Assembly: GCF_013396335.1 (NCBI RefSeq)
Contig: NZ_JABWSY010000006.1
Coordinates: 124,001-188,000, forward strand
Length of the DNA: 64,000 nucleotides
Direction of reading: 5' to 3'
Source of the DNA: Bacillus sp. EB106-08-02-XG196
Lineage (GTDB): Bacteria > Bacillota > Bacilli > Bacillales > Cytobacillaceae
The notes beneath the pieces were generated by a model. That model was not told the DNA's origin and did no database searches. It saw only the letters and a program-made list of their open reading frames with translations. Positions 1 to 8,086 of the stretch are shown here, in pieces (within the stretch, counting starts at the first letter, position 1; each line of letters starts with the position of its first letter). The translations under genes and the position numbers were made by a program.

Positions 1-380
1 TTAAAGCTGCAGTCAGCTTAATGGGAATGCCTGCATATGAAGAATATTTACATTGGCAATTAGAACAAATGAAAAGCCTTGGGATTCCTCTTTCTTTTAC
101 GGAGGAACAAATTGAAGAGCAATTATCGTTCCTTCGTCCATATGATTTAAGTCTTCAACCTGAAAAGCTTGAAAATCGCCCGTTATTATTTTGGCATGGA
201 CAAAAGGATCCAATCGTACCCTTTCACTTAACGTATCAATTTTATCAATCGATAAAGGATAATTATGAGAAAACACCATCTAATATTCACTTTATAAGTG
301 ATGCACAAGCTGATCACAAAGTTAGCAGAGAAGGTTTAAAAGCCACTGTTGCATGGTTTGAGAAACATTTATTAAAATAA
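1..380 (+). CDS. yitV: YitV-like alpha/beta hydrolase (C-terminal part, 5' end outside window)
   Basis: The reading frame is already open at the left edge, so only the C-terminal ~125 residues are visible. The end looks like a prolyl-oligopeptidase-type serine hydrolase: a strand followed by HGQKDPIVP, where the Asp is the usual acid of the catalytic triad, and a final DHKVS with the likely catalytic His. The nucleophile Ser would lie upstream of the window. It is followed after 15 bp by a yitW-type gene, the order seen in B. subtilis, which supports the name. The substrate is unknown; members of this family act as esterases. An internal ATG at position 21 is not needed as a start. Confidence 0.8.
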   Translation, partial: KAAVSLMGMPAYEEYLHWQLEQMKSLGIPLSFTEEQIEEQLSFLRPYDLSLQPEKLENRPLLFWHGQKDPIVPFHLTYQFYQSIKDNYEKTPSNIHFISDAQADHKVSREGLKATVAWFEKHLLK

Positions 381-395
381 AAGGAGTGTTTTAAA

Positions 396-704
396 ATGAA
401 TGAAGAATTAAAAGAAAATATCATGGGTGCATTAGAATTGGTAATAGATCCAGAATTAGGTGTGGATATTGTAAATTTAGGTTTAGTATATGATGCTGAG
501 ATGGACGATGAAGGAAACACTACGATTACCATGACGTTAACTTCAATGGGCTGCCCGCTTGCAGGAACAATAGTAGACCAAGTAAAAAGAGCGTTAGCAG
601 ATATTCCTGAAATAAAAGAGGTTGAGGTTAATATCGTGTTTAACCCGCCATGGAACAAGGAAATGATGTCCCGCTATGCAAAAATCGCTTTAGGAATTCG
701 ATAA
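396..704 (+). CDS. yitW: YitW, MIP18/DUF59-family iron-sulfur assembly protein
   Basis: 102 residues, the full length of a single-domain DUF59 (MIP18/SufT-like) protein. The conserved pattern DPELGVDIVNLGLVY at ~18-32 and the SMGCPL motif with Cys53 are typical. Relatives take part in maturation of iron-sulfur proteins, and the lone Cys is the functionally important residue in the family. The start is supported by AAGGAG 10 bp upstream. It sits 15 bp behind yitV and 6 bp ahead of a DsrE-like gene, so the three are probably co-transcribed. Its place beside Fnr-type iron-sulfur regulators and radical SAM enzymes fits an assembly role, but that link is inference. Confidence 0.85.
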   Translation: MNEELKENIMGALELVIDPELGVDIVNLGLVYDAEMDDEGNTTITMTLTSMGCPLAGTIVDQVKRALADIPEIKEVEVNIVFNPPWNKEMMSRYAKIALGIR

Positions 705-710
705 GAAAAG

Positions 711-1049
711 ATGAAAAACAAGATCATTTTAGTTAGTTCCAACCAACTGGGCCGCGGCGATCAATTTCTTGGAGAGAACGTACTTGAAACCTATTTCACC
801 TTAATGAAGCAAAGAGAAGAACTTCCTGCTGCTGTATTTTGTATGAACAGTGGTGTCCTAACCATGACAGAGGATTCCTTCGTTTCTGTTCACTTGAAAG
901 AAATGGAAGAAAAAGGTGTGGAGATTTTGGCATGTAAAACCTGCGTTGATCATTACAAAGTGGAGGAAAAATTAACAGTTGGTAAAATTAGTGGTATGGC
1001 TGATTTTATTGAGTTATCGGCAAGATATGAAGTAATAACCATATCTTAA
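711..1049 (+). CDS. DsrE/YedF-like small protein
   Basis: 112 residues with a Rossmann-like DsrE fold pattern: a first strand IILVSS, a helix following GRGDQFLGENVL, and a middle strand leading to ACKTCVDHY at ~87-95. That pair of cysteines resembles the C-terminal domain of YedF-type proteins of sulfur and selenium metabolism. Here the usual N-terminal TusA domain is missing. The SD is weak (AAGAAAAG directly before the ATG) and the gene starts 6 bp after yitW, so translational coupling is likely. A strong terminator follows at once. A role in sulfur relay is plausible, but the substrate is unknown. Confidence 0.65.
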   Translation: MKNKIILVSSNQLGRGDQFLGENVLETYFTLMKQREELPAAVFCMNSGVLTMTEDSFVSVHLKEMEEKGVEILACKTCVDHYKVEEKLTVGKISGMADFIELSARYEVITIS

Positions 1050-1050
1050 A

Positions 1051-1078
1051 CAGCAGATTTTCTGCTGTTTTTTATTTT
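1051..1078 (+). terminator. Rho-independent terminator of yitV-yitW operon
   Basis: Inverted repeat CAGCAGA-TTT-TCTGCTG followed by a T-rich run, immediately behind the DsrE-like gene. Confidence 0.85.
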
Positions 1079-1115
1079 TTCACTTCACAAAGTAGACATA
1101 TTATTTTAAATGTAA

Positions 1116-1165
1116 TGTGAGGTAGTTCACTTATCCATAGTGGAATCCCCTATATAATACAGGTA
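1116..1165 (+). promoter_or_regulatory. Fnr-activated promoter (Fnr box at -41.5)
   Basis: TGTGA-GGTAGT-TCACT at 1116-1131 matches the Crp/Fnr consensus TGTGA-N6-TCACA in 9 of 10 positions. A perfect TATAAT lies at 1153-1158, which puts the start of transcription near 1165. The box centre (1123.5) is then 41.5 bp upstream, the classic spacing for Fnr activation. No good -35 hexamer is present, as expected for an activated promoter. It faces the radical SAM gene at 1215. Confidence 0.8.
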
Positions 1166-1214
1166 ATTAGGCTGTTTGGTTTTGTTGAAATGGCCGCTTT
1201 AGGAGGCGTTTCAT

Positions 1215-2342
1215 ATGGCTTTTGGCCGAGATTTTAATAAAGATCCATTTATCGTAATTTGGGAACTAACACGCGCATGTCAACTTGCTTGTTTACATTG
1301 TCGTGCAGAGGCTCAATTAAAAAGAGACCCACGTGAACTATCATTTGAAGAAGGTAAGAATCTAATTGATCAAATATACGAAATGAATAATCCGATGCTA
1401 GTATTTACAGGTGGAGACCCATTAATGAGACAAGATGTTTTTGATATTGCAAAATATGCAGTTGAAAAAGGCGTTAGAGTTTCTATGACACCAAGTGCGA
1501 CACCAAATGTTACAAAAGAGGCAATTGAAAAGGCGAAAGAAGTTGGTCTTTCTCGCTGGGCATTTAGTATCGATGGTCCAACAGCTGAGGTTCACGATCA
1601 CTTCCGTGGAACAGCGGGATCCTTCGATCTTACAATGGAAAGAATTAAATACCTGCATGAACTCGAAATTCCAATTCAAATCAATACCGTAATATCAAGA
1701 TATAATATAGAGTACCTCGATGAAATGGCAAAAATGGTTGAGGATTTAGGCTGTGTACTTTGGAGTGTCTTTTTCCTTGTCCCAACAGGCAGAGGTCAAG
1801 AATCTGATATGATCTCACCTGTGGAGCATGAGAAAGTGTTCAGATGGCTATATGACCTTAGTAAGCGCGTTTCCTTTGATATTAAGACAACAGCTGCTCA
1901 GCATTACCGACGTGTTGTTATTCAGCAAAAGATGCGTGAGGCAAAAGACCAAACAGAGGAAATTAATTATTTGAGTGCGTTAACAGAACAGGGGTTAACA
2001 GGTTCGATTGACGGACTTGGACGAGCACCTAAGGGGGTCAATGACGGAAATGGATTTGTCTTCATCTCACATATTGGGGATGTATACCCAAGCGGCTTAT
2101 TACCCGTCAAAGCAGGAAATGTCAGAGAGACGCCGCTAGCGGAGATTTATCGCGAGTCACCAATTTTTAAATCACTAAGAAACCCTGATCTCTATAAAGG
2201 AAAATGTGGTGTTTGTGAGTTCCGCCATGTATGCGGCGGTTCTAGGTCAAGAGCCTATGCGATGACCGGAGATTACCTAGAAAGCGAACCATTCTGTGTT
2301 TATATTCCAAAAGCGATGAGAGAAAAACAGGTTCAATCATAA
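1215..2342 (+). CDS. Radical SAM/SPASM domain protein (heme d1/AhbD-like family)
   Basis: 375 residues. The N-terminal radical SAM core carries C22-x3-C26-x2-C29 (RACQLACLHC) for the [4Fe-4S]-SAM cluster and a TGGDPL motif near residue 66. The C-terminal part has a SPASM-like cysteine set, CGVCEFRHVCGGSR around 328-341 plus a further Cys ~20 residues on, which binds auxiliary clusters. The layout resembles the AhbD/NirJ relatives that modify tetrapyrroles or peptides, and the TIGR04053-type proteins of Bacillus; the exact substrate is not known. SD AGGAGG is well placed before the ATG. The gene stands alone between terminators, is fed by the Fnr-type promoter at 1116-1165, and converges on fnr. 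Anaerobic expression is therefore predicted. Confidence 0.82.
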   Translation: MAFGRDFNKDPFIVIWELTRACQLACLHCRAEAQLKRDPRELSFEEGKNLIDQIYEMNNPMLVFTGGDPLMRQDVFDIAKYAVEKGVRVSMTPSATPNVTKEAIEKAKEVGLSRWAFSIDGPTAEVHDHFRGTAGSFDLTMERIKYLHELEIPIQINTVISRYNIEYLDEMAKMVEDLGCVLWSVFFLVPTGRGQESDMISPVEHEKVFRWLYDLSKRVSFDIKTTAAQHYRRVVIQQKMREAKDQTEEINYLSALTEQGLTGSIDGLGRAPKGVNDGNGFVFISHIGDVYPSGLLPVKAGNVRETPLAEIYRESPIFKSLRNPDLYKGKCGVCEFRHVCGGSRSRAYAMTGDYLESEPFCVYIPKAMREKQVQS

Positions 2343-2348
2343 AAAAAA

Positions 2349-2385
2349 ATGGAAGCAATCATTCATTCATGATTGCTTCCATCTA
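2349..2385. terminator. Bidirectional terminator between radical SAM gene and fnr
   Basis: Fourteen-bp stem ATGGAAGCAATCAT / ATGATTGCTTCCAT with a six-base loop. There are nine A's on the left and a T-rich stretch on the right, so it can serve both converging genes. Confidence 0.85.
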
Positions 2386-3084
2386 TTATTCAATACTGCA
2401 ATATACGGCTGGGCAATTTTCACAGCCAATCTCGTCTTTTAAATATTGAAGATCTAAAATAGAAATTTTTCCTTTTTTAATACTGATTTTTTTATCTTTT
2501 TTCAATTCGCTTAGGATACGGTTTGTACTCTCTCTTGAAGTTCCGCAAAAATTTGCAAGTTCCTGGTTCGTTAATGGTAAATCAATTAATATTTCATTTT
2601 CTTTATGAATACCATAGCTATTAGACATTCGAATTAATGTTGAAAAAAGTGCTCCTCGTTTTCCATTTAAGACAAGATCACGAAACTTTGTCTGGGTTTT
2701 CCGGAAATGGTCACTCATCCATTTCATAAACTCGAAGGCAAGCTTACTATTTTGGAATATTTCACTTTCGATGACATCTTTTTTGATGGCAACGATTTCA
2801 CCTTCCTCTAAAACTCTGGCACTTAGTAAATACCTTGGATTGTCGGTAAACAGCGTTAATTCCCCGCAGATATCGTTTTCACCACAAATTCTTAAAGAGA
2901 GTTCACGTCCATCTGAAGTTATTTTACTGATTTGAATTTTTCCAGATATAATAATATAAAGTTCTTCTGCAAGCATACCTTCTTGAAATAAATAGGTTCC
3001 TCGTTCACTTCTAAATTTCCGATCGGCAAATCGTAGTAATTCTTTAATTTCTATGGAATGGGTTGGTTTAATTTTAGTCAACAT
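2386..3084 (-). CDS. fnr: Fnr-type anaerobic transcription regulator (copy 1)
   Basis: 232 residues: a cyclic-nucleotide-binding-like beta-roll at ~20-110, a long dimer helix, and a C-terminal winged helix with recognition segment ANFCGTSRESTNRIL. The C-terminus ends in C221-x2-C224-x4-C229, the same arrangement as the three cluster-binding cysteines of B. subtilis Fnr. Asp136 in FRDLVLNGKRG sits where B. subtilis Fnr uses Asp141 as the fourth ligand, so an oxygen-labile [4Fe-4S] cluster is expected. SD AGGTGA precedes the ATG. It should activate genes with TGTGA-N6-TCACA boxes, several of which lie nearby. A second, similar regulator lies ~4 kb downstream. Confidence 0.88.
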   Translation of the reverse strand: MLTKIKPTHSIEIKELLRFADRKFRSERGTYLFQEGMLAEELYIIISGKIQISKITSDGRELSLRICGENDICGELTLFTDNPRYLLSARVLEEGEIVAIKKDVIESEIFQNSKLAFEFMKWMSDHFRKTQTKFRDLVLNGKRGALFSTLIRMSNSYGIHKENEILIDLPLTNQELANFCGTSRESTNRILSELKKDKKISIKKGKISILDLQYLKDEIGCENCPAVYCSIE

Positions 3085-3361
3085 GTATTCTCACCTCAGA
3101 GGTATTGTTTATCCTTAGTACTTTTCTTCTATTTTCGTTAGTCTTATTTTATCGTAAGTTTTGAAGTTTTAACGGAGTAAACAATGACAATATAGTGAAA
3201 ACTCTCGGATTTTATTTTCAACTGTTAATAAATCTTCAATGAAAGCGTTAATAAATAGAAAAAGAAATGTTATGATAGTGAATAAAGTAACAGTATTTTT
3301 TGTTAGTAGCAGGTACACTTGTATTATATTATTCGCTTTTAAAATAATGGAGTTGATACGA

Positions 3362-4378
3362 ATGGAAAAGACCATTATTAAAGATAAATTAGATCGACCA
3401 TTACGTGATTTAAGAATCTCAGTAATCGATCGTTGTAACTTCCGCTGTCAATATTGCATGCCAGCCGATCAATTTGGCGATGATTTTGAATTTCTGCCAA
3501 AAAGTGCGCTGCTGACATACGAGGAAATCGAGCGGATTGCAAAGGCCTTCATAAGTGTTGGTGTGGAAAAAATACGTCTAACTGGCGGTGAACCACTTCT
3601 TCGAAGAGATCTTCCGATATTGGTAGAAAAGCTTGCAAAGATCGAGGGTTTAAAAGATATAGCTTTAACGACAAATGGAGTTCTACTTCCCAAACTTGCT
3701 GATAAATTAAAAAAGGCTGGTCTTCAAAGAGTCAATATTAGCCTTGATACTTTAAATGATGAGCTGTTTGGAAAAATTAACGGTCGTGGTGTTGCCACAC
3801 AGCCAGTTTTAGATGGGATTGAGGCAGCTAAGAAGGCTGGTCTCAAAATTAAAATCAATATGGTCGTTAAAAAAGGCCTCAACGATTCGGAAATTATCCC
3901 AATGGCTGATTTTTGTTTAAAGAATGGCCTGGAGCTCCGCTTTATTGAGTATATGGATGTAGGCTCATCTAATGGCTGGAAAATGGATGATGTCATCACC
4001 AAAAAGCAAATTTATGACCTATTAAAAGAACACTATCAATTAGAGTCTCTTGACCCTGCCTATTTTGGCGAAGTCGCAAAATTATATAATTATCAAAACA
4101 CAGATGTAAATGTTGGATTTATTTCTTCTGTTTCAGAATCATTCTGCAGCAGCTGTACGCGTTCTCGACTTTCTGCAAATGGACAAATTTTCACTTGTTT
4201 ATTTAATGGGAATGGTCATGATATTCGAAACTTTATGAGAAACGGTGCTACAGATGAGGAATTGAAAAACCGAATCTCTGCTATTTGGAATAATCGAAAT
4301 GACAGGTATTCAGATGAAAGAACAGAAGAGACAGCAAAGAACCGCAAGAAAATTGAAATGTCATATATAGGCGGCTAA
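3362..4378 (+). CDS. moaA: GTP 3',8-cyclase MoaA (molybdenum cofactor)
   Basis: 338 residues. Radical SAM motif C25-x3-C29-x2-C32 ([10 protein letters not shown]) at the N-terminus, [10 protein letters not shown], a second cluster set CSSCTRSRL...TCLF near 260-280, and the C-terminal Gly-Gly tail (YIGG) needed for catalysis. Together with MoaC it converts GTP to cyclic pyranopterin monophosphate, the first step of Moco synthesis. Upstream in-frame codons exist, but the ATG at 3362 is preceded by GGAG at good spacing and begins the conserved protein. moaB, moaC, moaD and moaE are not in the window. No clear Fnr box was seen in the 277-bp gap upstream. Confidence 0.92.
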   Translation: MEKTIIKDKLDRPLRDLRISVIDRCNFRCQYCMPADQFGDDFEFLPKSALLTYEEIERIAKAFISVGVEKIRLTGGEPLLRRDLPILVEKLAKIEGLKDIALTTNGVLLPKLADKLKKAGLQRVNISLDTLNDELFGKINGRGVATQPVLDGIEAAKKAGLKIKINMVVKKGLNDSEIIPMADFCLKNGLELRFIEYMDVGSSNGWKMDDVITKKQIYDLLKEHYQLESLDPAYFGEVAKLYNYQNTDVNVGFISSVSESFCSSCTRSRLSANGQIFTCLFNGNGHDIRNFMRNGATDEELKNRISAIWNNRNDRYSDERTEETAKNRKKIEMSYIGG

Positions 4379-4379
4379 A

Positions 4380-4406
4380 CCTCTCTACTCACAAGAGAGG
4401 TTTTTT
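4380..4406 (+). terminator. moaA terminator
   Basis: CCTCTCT-ACTCACA-AGAGAGG stem-loop followed by TTTTTT, starting right after the moaA stop codon. Confidence 0.85.
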
Positions 4407-4410
4407 ACAT

Positions 4411-4437
4411 AAAAAAAGAGGCTGATTGTTCAGCCCC
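4411..4437 (-). terminator. ric terminator
   Basis: Read on the minus strand: GGCTGA-ACAA-TCAGCC followed by a run of seven T's, just downstream of the ric stop. Confidence 0.8.
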
Positions 4438-4446
4438 TTTAAACAT

Positions 4447-5148
4447 CTAATTAATATATCTAGGGAACAAGATATTATTTTCTAAATGTACATGCATAAA
4501 TGTTAGTCCTTCTAGTTCTTCTAGTCGCTTGTATACTAATGTGTACGTTCCACAAGCATCAGCTGGAAGCGCATAGTCAGATGTAATAGCACGAATCTGT
4601 CTAAGTATTTCACCAGCATGATCATGTTCTTTTTCAAGCTCTACAATCATATTAATAGCTTCTTCACGATTTTCAACCGTACCATCGGCAAGTTGTTTGA
4701 TTAACGGAAATACAATTGCTTCCTCTTTTTCCATATGTTCCATTAATTCTTTTTTGAATTCATAAAATAGCTCATTAACCTTTAAAAGTTCTGGGTGACT
4801 ATCGCCATGAACACGTGAAACCTTGGTAACATAAGGGCTAAGCAATGTTAATTCTTCTTCCGATGTACGGTGATAATGGTTGATAACATGATCAATGATG
4901 GTAGTAGAATCTGATTTCGTCCAAACTTCTAAGTCCGTTTCAGTTGAACTGTACTTTTCAAATACTGCTTTTAATTCATCCATTAGTGCTTCTTCATTTA
5001 ATCCATTTGCTGCAATAGCCTCGGATAGTGGAATATTGCCTCCACAGCAAAAGTCAATGCGGAATTTCTTGAAAACATCGCTCGTTTTTGGCAGTTCATT
5101 TACGATATCTTTAACCAATGTATTTGTAGAAAAAGGGAAAGTAATCAT
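4447..5148 (-). CDS. ric: Iron-sulfur cluster repair di-iron protein (Ric/ScdA/YtfE)
   Basis: 233 residues. An N-terminal DUF542 domain holds the Cys-Cys pair (FCCGG, C34-C35). A C-terminal hemerythrin-like four-helix bundle follows, with scattered His and Glu ligands (HVINHYH, HGDSH, HMEKEE, EKEHDHAGE, HVHLENNILFP). Family members rebuild iron-sulfur clusters and handle nitric oxide after nitrosative damage. Start ATG has GGAGGA upstream. It is divergent from moeA, and an Fnr-type box lies in the shared gap at a distance that fits activation of this gene. This fits a need during nitrate or nitrite respiration. Confidence 0.9.
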   Translation of the reverse strand: MITFPFSTNTLVKDIVNELPKTSDVFKKFRIDFCCGGNIPLSEAIAANGLNEEALMDELKAVFEKYSSTETDLEVWTKSDSTTIIDHVINHYHRTSEEELTLLSPYVTKVSRVHGDSHPELLKVNELFYEFKKELMEHMEKEEAIVFPLIKQLADGTVENREEAINMIVELEKEHDHAGEILRQIRAITSDYALPADACGTYTLVYKRLEELEGLTFMHVHLENNILFPRYIN

Positions 5149-5186
5149 ATTTTCCTCCTAATATTTTGTTTGTTATTATTTAGTTC

Positions 5187-5236
5187 TACCTTAAGGATAA
5201 GGTATTTCTTTGAAAAAATAGGTGACCTGAATCACA
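5187..5236 (-). promoter_or_regulatory. Fnr-type box and promoter of ric
   Basis: GGTGA-CCTGAA-TCACA at 5221-5236 matches the Crp/Fnr consensus at 9 of 10 positions. On the minus strand TATCCT (5199-5194) would place the start near 5187, giving a box centre at -41.5 from the ric start. The -10 is only 4 of 6, so this is a prediction. Confidence 0.6.
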
Positions 5237-5271
5237 CATACAAAAGTATTTACTATTTTTTTGTTTAATGG

Positions 5272-5321
5272 TGTGATGTTTGCTATATTAGAGACTTTTC
5301 GATAGGCTTATAATGAAATAT
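5272..5321 (+). promoter_or_regulatory. moeA promoter with degenerate Fnr half-site
   Basis: A perfect TATAAT at 5309-5314 predicts a start near 5321. A TGTGA half-site at 5272-5276 would belong to a 16-bp box centred at 5279.5, exactly -41.5, but the right half (CTATA) does not match TCACA. No -35 hexamer is visible. Confidence 0.4.
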
Positions 5322-5372
5322 GTATAAAAAATTTAGTTATAAAGTATTTGTTTCCTGCAGGAGTTGATGGAA

Positions 5373-6638
5373 TTGTTAGAGAGAAGAAAGCCTATCCCGA
5401 TTGGGGATGCAGTTAAAAAAATAATGGAATTTCAGCTAAGTGGTAAAACAGAATTTGTTTCTATCGATGAAAGTTATGGACGGTTTTTATCAGAAGACTT
5501 AATTGCAACAAGTGATGTCCCTCATTTTGATCGAGCACCTTATGATGGTTTCGCAGTCCGTTCTATAGATACTAAGGAAGCTTCTATAATTAATCCTGTA
5601 GAATTTAAAGTTGTCGACCATCTTGGTGCGGGAATGACTTCTTCTAAGACAATTAAAGAATATGAAGCCGTTCGAATTATGACCGGAGCGATGATGCCTG
5701 AGGGTACAGATGCAGTTGTCATGTTTGAAGTTGCAAAAGACTATGACAAAAATGGGACACCATATATGTCGATAAAACGAAGCTTTAATAAGGGGGATAA
5801 TGTATCTTTTCGAGGAGAAGATGCCAAAGAAGGTGAAGTCCTGGTAAAAAAGGGAACATTAATAAACCCTGGTGTTCAAGCAATGCTGGCTACGTTTGGC
5901 TACAACTTAGTGCCTGTTGCTAAAAAACCGATTATTGGGTTGTTTGCGACTGGAACGGAATTGCTGGAAGTGGATGAGGATTTGGTGCCTGGTAAAATCC
6001 GAAATAGTAATTCACATATGATAGCGGCTCAAATTCAAAGAACTGGGGCAATCGTTCATTATTATGGTAAGCTTCCTGATGTATTTGATACTTGTTTTAC
6101 AGCAGTAAAAGTGGCTTTAGAAAAAGTAGATATACTCGTCACAACGGGTGGCGTTTCTGTTGGCGATTTTGATTATCTCCCTGCGATTTATGAAAAGCTT
6201 GGTGCTGAGGTGTTATTTAATAAAGTAGCTATGAGACCGGGAAGTGTAACAACAGTTGCTCAATTTCAAGGAAAACTACTGTTTGGTTTATCAGGTAATC
6301 CTTCTGCCTGTTATGTGGGGTTTGAGTTATTTGCTCGACCAATTATTCGGACAATGCTGTTTGCTACTAGACCACATCTAAGAAAAGAAAAAGCGGTTCT
6401 GGAGGTTGACTTTCCAAAAGCTAACCCATTCACAAGATTTGTCCGCAGTGCATTTTCTGTGAAAAATGGCAGATTAAGTGCGACACCGAGTGGTTTAGAT
6501 AAGTCCAATATTATCATGAGCCTTTCAGGAGCTAATTCCCTAATGATTCTTCCAGGAGGTACTAGAAGCTTTCAAGCTGGAGATGAGGTTGATATCCTGT
6601 TGCTTGAAGACCAAGATGGCAGTGAATGGCCTTGGTAA
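5373..6638 (+). CDS. moeA: Molybdopterin molybdenumtransferase MoeA
   Basis: About 421 residues; inserts molybdate into MPT-AMP to finish Moco. Landmarks: RAPYDGFAVR near 50, MTGAMMPEGTDAVV near 105, the MoCF-type domain with FATGTELLEV and TTGGVSVGDFDYL, then MRPGSVTT and GLSGNPSACYVGFE, and a C-terminal beta-barrel domain. I chose a TTG start at 5373. The SD GGAG (5360-5363) is 9 bp from it, and the resulting N-terminus MLERRKPIPIGDAV is the usual one for MoeA. The ATG at 5367 lies only 3 bp from the SD. The gene overlaps mobB by 13 bp, so the two are one operon. Confidence 0.9.
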   Translation: MLERRKPIPIGDAVKKIMEFQLSGKTEFVSIDESYGRFLSEDLIATSDVPHFDRAPYDGFAVRSIDTKEASIINPVEFKVVDHLGAGMTSSKTIKEYEAVRIMTGAMMPEGTDAVVMFEVAKDYDKNGTPYMSIKRSFNKGDNVSFRGEDAKEGEVLVKKGTLINPGVQAMLATFGYNLVPVAKKPIIGLFATGTELLEVDEDLVPGKIRNSNSHMIAAQIQRTGAIVHYYGKLPDVFDTCFTAVKVALEKVDILVTTGGVSVGDFDYLPAIYEKLGAEVLFNKVAMRPGSVTTVAQFQGKLLFGLSGNPSACYVGFELFARPIIRTMLFATRPHLRKEKAVLEVDFPKANPFTRFVRSAFSVKNGRLSATPSGLDKSNIIMSLSGANSLMILPGGTRSFQAGDEVDILLLEDQDGSEWPW

Positions 6639-7177
6639 AACCAATCATTTATCAAGTAGCAGGATACCAAAATAGTGGTAAAACCACTTTTATATTAAAA
6701 CTAATTGAAGCATTAAAAAATGAGGGAATAAAAAGTGTCACCATTAAGCATCATGGACATGGCGGAAGGCCAGATGTAATTCCTCAAAAGGACTCATCCC
6801 GGCATCTAGAAGCGGGAGCACTTGCTGCATTGGTTGAAGGCGATGGGAGACTAGTCCTGCAAGCAGATGCATCCTTTTTGTCTCTGGATGAACAAATTAG
6901 ATTTATGGATTTTTTTCACCCAGATATTATCTTAATTGAGGGTCATAAGAAACAATCGTACCCAAAATTACTTATTCTTAGAAACGAGAACGACCTTTCA
7001 CTGATTACTTGTATAACGAATATTAAAGCAGTCATTGTCTGGACTCATGCTTTAATAGAAGTGGTCAAGGAACATTTGACGGTTCCAGTTTTTCATATAC
7101 TTGAGGAAAGTGCAGTGACAGAGATTTCAAAAGAATTAATAAAACTTGTTCATAAAGTAGAAGAAAATGGTAAATAA
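6626..7177 (+). CDS. mobB: Molybdopterin-guanine dinucleotide biosynthesis protein MobB
   Basis: 183 residues with a P-loop GYQNSGKTT at ~13-21 and a downstream D-x-x-L-I-E-G segment (DIILIEGHK) typical of MobB GTPases. MobB assists MobA in attaching GMP to molybdopterin, which yields the cofactor form used by nitrate reductases and formate dehydrogenases. It overlaps the end of moeA by 13 bp, so translation is probably coupled. A terminator follows directly. MobA itself is not in the window. Confidence 0.88.
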   Translation: MALVKPIIYQVAGYQNSGKTTFILKLIEALKNEGIKSVTIKHHGHGGRPDVIPQKDSSRHLEAGALAALVEGDGRLVLQADASFLSLDEQIRFMDFFHPDIILIEGHKKQSYPKLLILRNENDLSLITCITNIKAVIVWTHALIEVVKEHLTVPVFHILEESAVTEISKELIKLVHKVEENGK

Positions 7178-7180
7178 AAA

Positions 7181-7208
7181 AATCGGTCGATTAGACCGAT
7201 TTTTTATT
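7181..7208. terminator. Bidirectional terminator between mobB and second fnr gene
   Basis: AATCGGTC-GATTA-GACCGATT with A's on the left and T's on the right, between converging genes. Confidence 0.85.
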
Positions 7209-7901
7209 TTAATCTATTTTACAAATTTCTGTAGAACAGTCCTCACAATCAATTTCATTTTTTAAATAATCCAAATCATGAATGGTAATGGACCCTTTAT
7301 CGATTGAAATGATGCCTGCTTTTCTTAAATCACCTAGTAACCGATTGACTACTTCCCGTGATGTTCCACAAAAATTAGCCAATTCTTGATTGGTTAATGG
7401 AAGTTCAATTAAGATTCCTTGATTAGTTTTTATGCCATAACTATTAGTAATTCGAATGAGTGTCGAATATAACGCACCTTTTTTACCATGCAGGACAAGG
7501 TCTCTAAATCTGGTTTGGGTTTTCCGATACTGCATACTCATCCATTTCATAAATTCAAGCGAGAGAGCATTGTTGTTTGCAAGCTTCGCCTCAAGGACAT
7601 CCTTCATAATAACAGCTACTTCGCCGCTTTCAGCAACGCGTGCACTTAATAAATACTTAGGTGCAGGAGAAAATAAATCAAGTTCTCCAATAAAGTCTCC
7701 CCTTGAACACATTCTTAGTGTAAGTTCGCGCCCATCAGGGATAATCTTGCTGATTTGAATGATTCCACTTTGAACGATATATAATTCAGTTCCTGTGGAA
7801 CCTTCCTGGAACAGAAAAGTGCCTTTTTCAATTTTCTTCATATGGTGAACCGTATCAAACAGTTGTGTTAACTTTACAGGAATTTCTTTTATTGACTGCA
7901 T
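7209..7901 (-). CDS. Fnr-type anaerobic transcription regulator (copy 2)
   Basis: 230 residues from the ATG at 7901, chosen because AAAGGTGG lies 8 bp upstream; the in-frame GTG at 7913 falls inside that SD. Same build as the regulator at 2386-3084, with many identical stretches (FMKWMS, FRDLVL, LTNQELANFCGTSRE). It keeps the cluster ligands C219-x2-C222-x4-C227 (CEDCSTEIC) and Asp134. The recognition helix ends EVVNRLLGDL, where copy 1 has ESTNRILSEL. Two cluster-bearing Fnr copies bracketing Moco genes suggest divided labour, for example different oxygen or NO sensitivity. Which copy is the functional equivalent of B. subtilis Fnr cannot be told here. Confidence 0.87.
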   Translation of the reverse strand: MQSIKEIPVKLTQLFDTVHHMKKIEKGTFLFQEGSTGTELYIVQSGIIQISKIIPDGRELTLRMCSRGDFIGELDLFSPAPKYLLSARVAESGEVAVIMKDVLEAKLANNNALSLEFMKWMSMQYRKTQTRFRDLVLHGKKGALYSTLIRITNSYGIKTNQGILIELPLTNQELANFCGTSREVVNRLLGDLRKAGIISIDKGSITIHDLDYLKNEIDCEDCSTEICKID

Positions 7902-8086
7902 AAGAATAACCACCTTTAAAGGGGTAGATAATACTATAATTATATTGAAAACTAAGCTTATATATCAATGATTGTGGCATAAGTTCATACAATCGTCAAA
8001 ATTAGCCGTACATTACATAATAATTCCTTTAATGACCCTGGATTAAATGGAAATAATAAAGATGTACATGAAAAGGAGGGACAAAA

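Noticed and set aside
7973..7988. TGTGG-CATAAG-TTCAT upstream of the second fnr gene as an autoregulatory box
   Set aside because: Only 7 of 10 consensus bases, and the best -10 on that strand puts it near -48.5, not -41.5.
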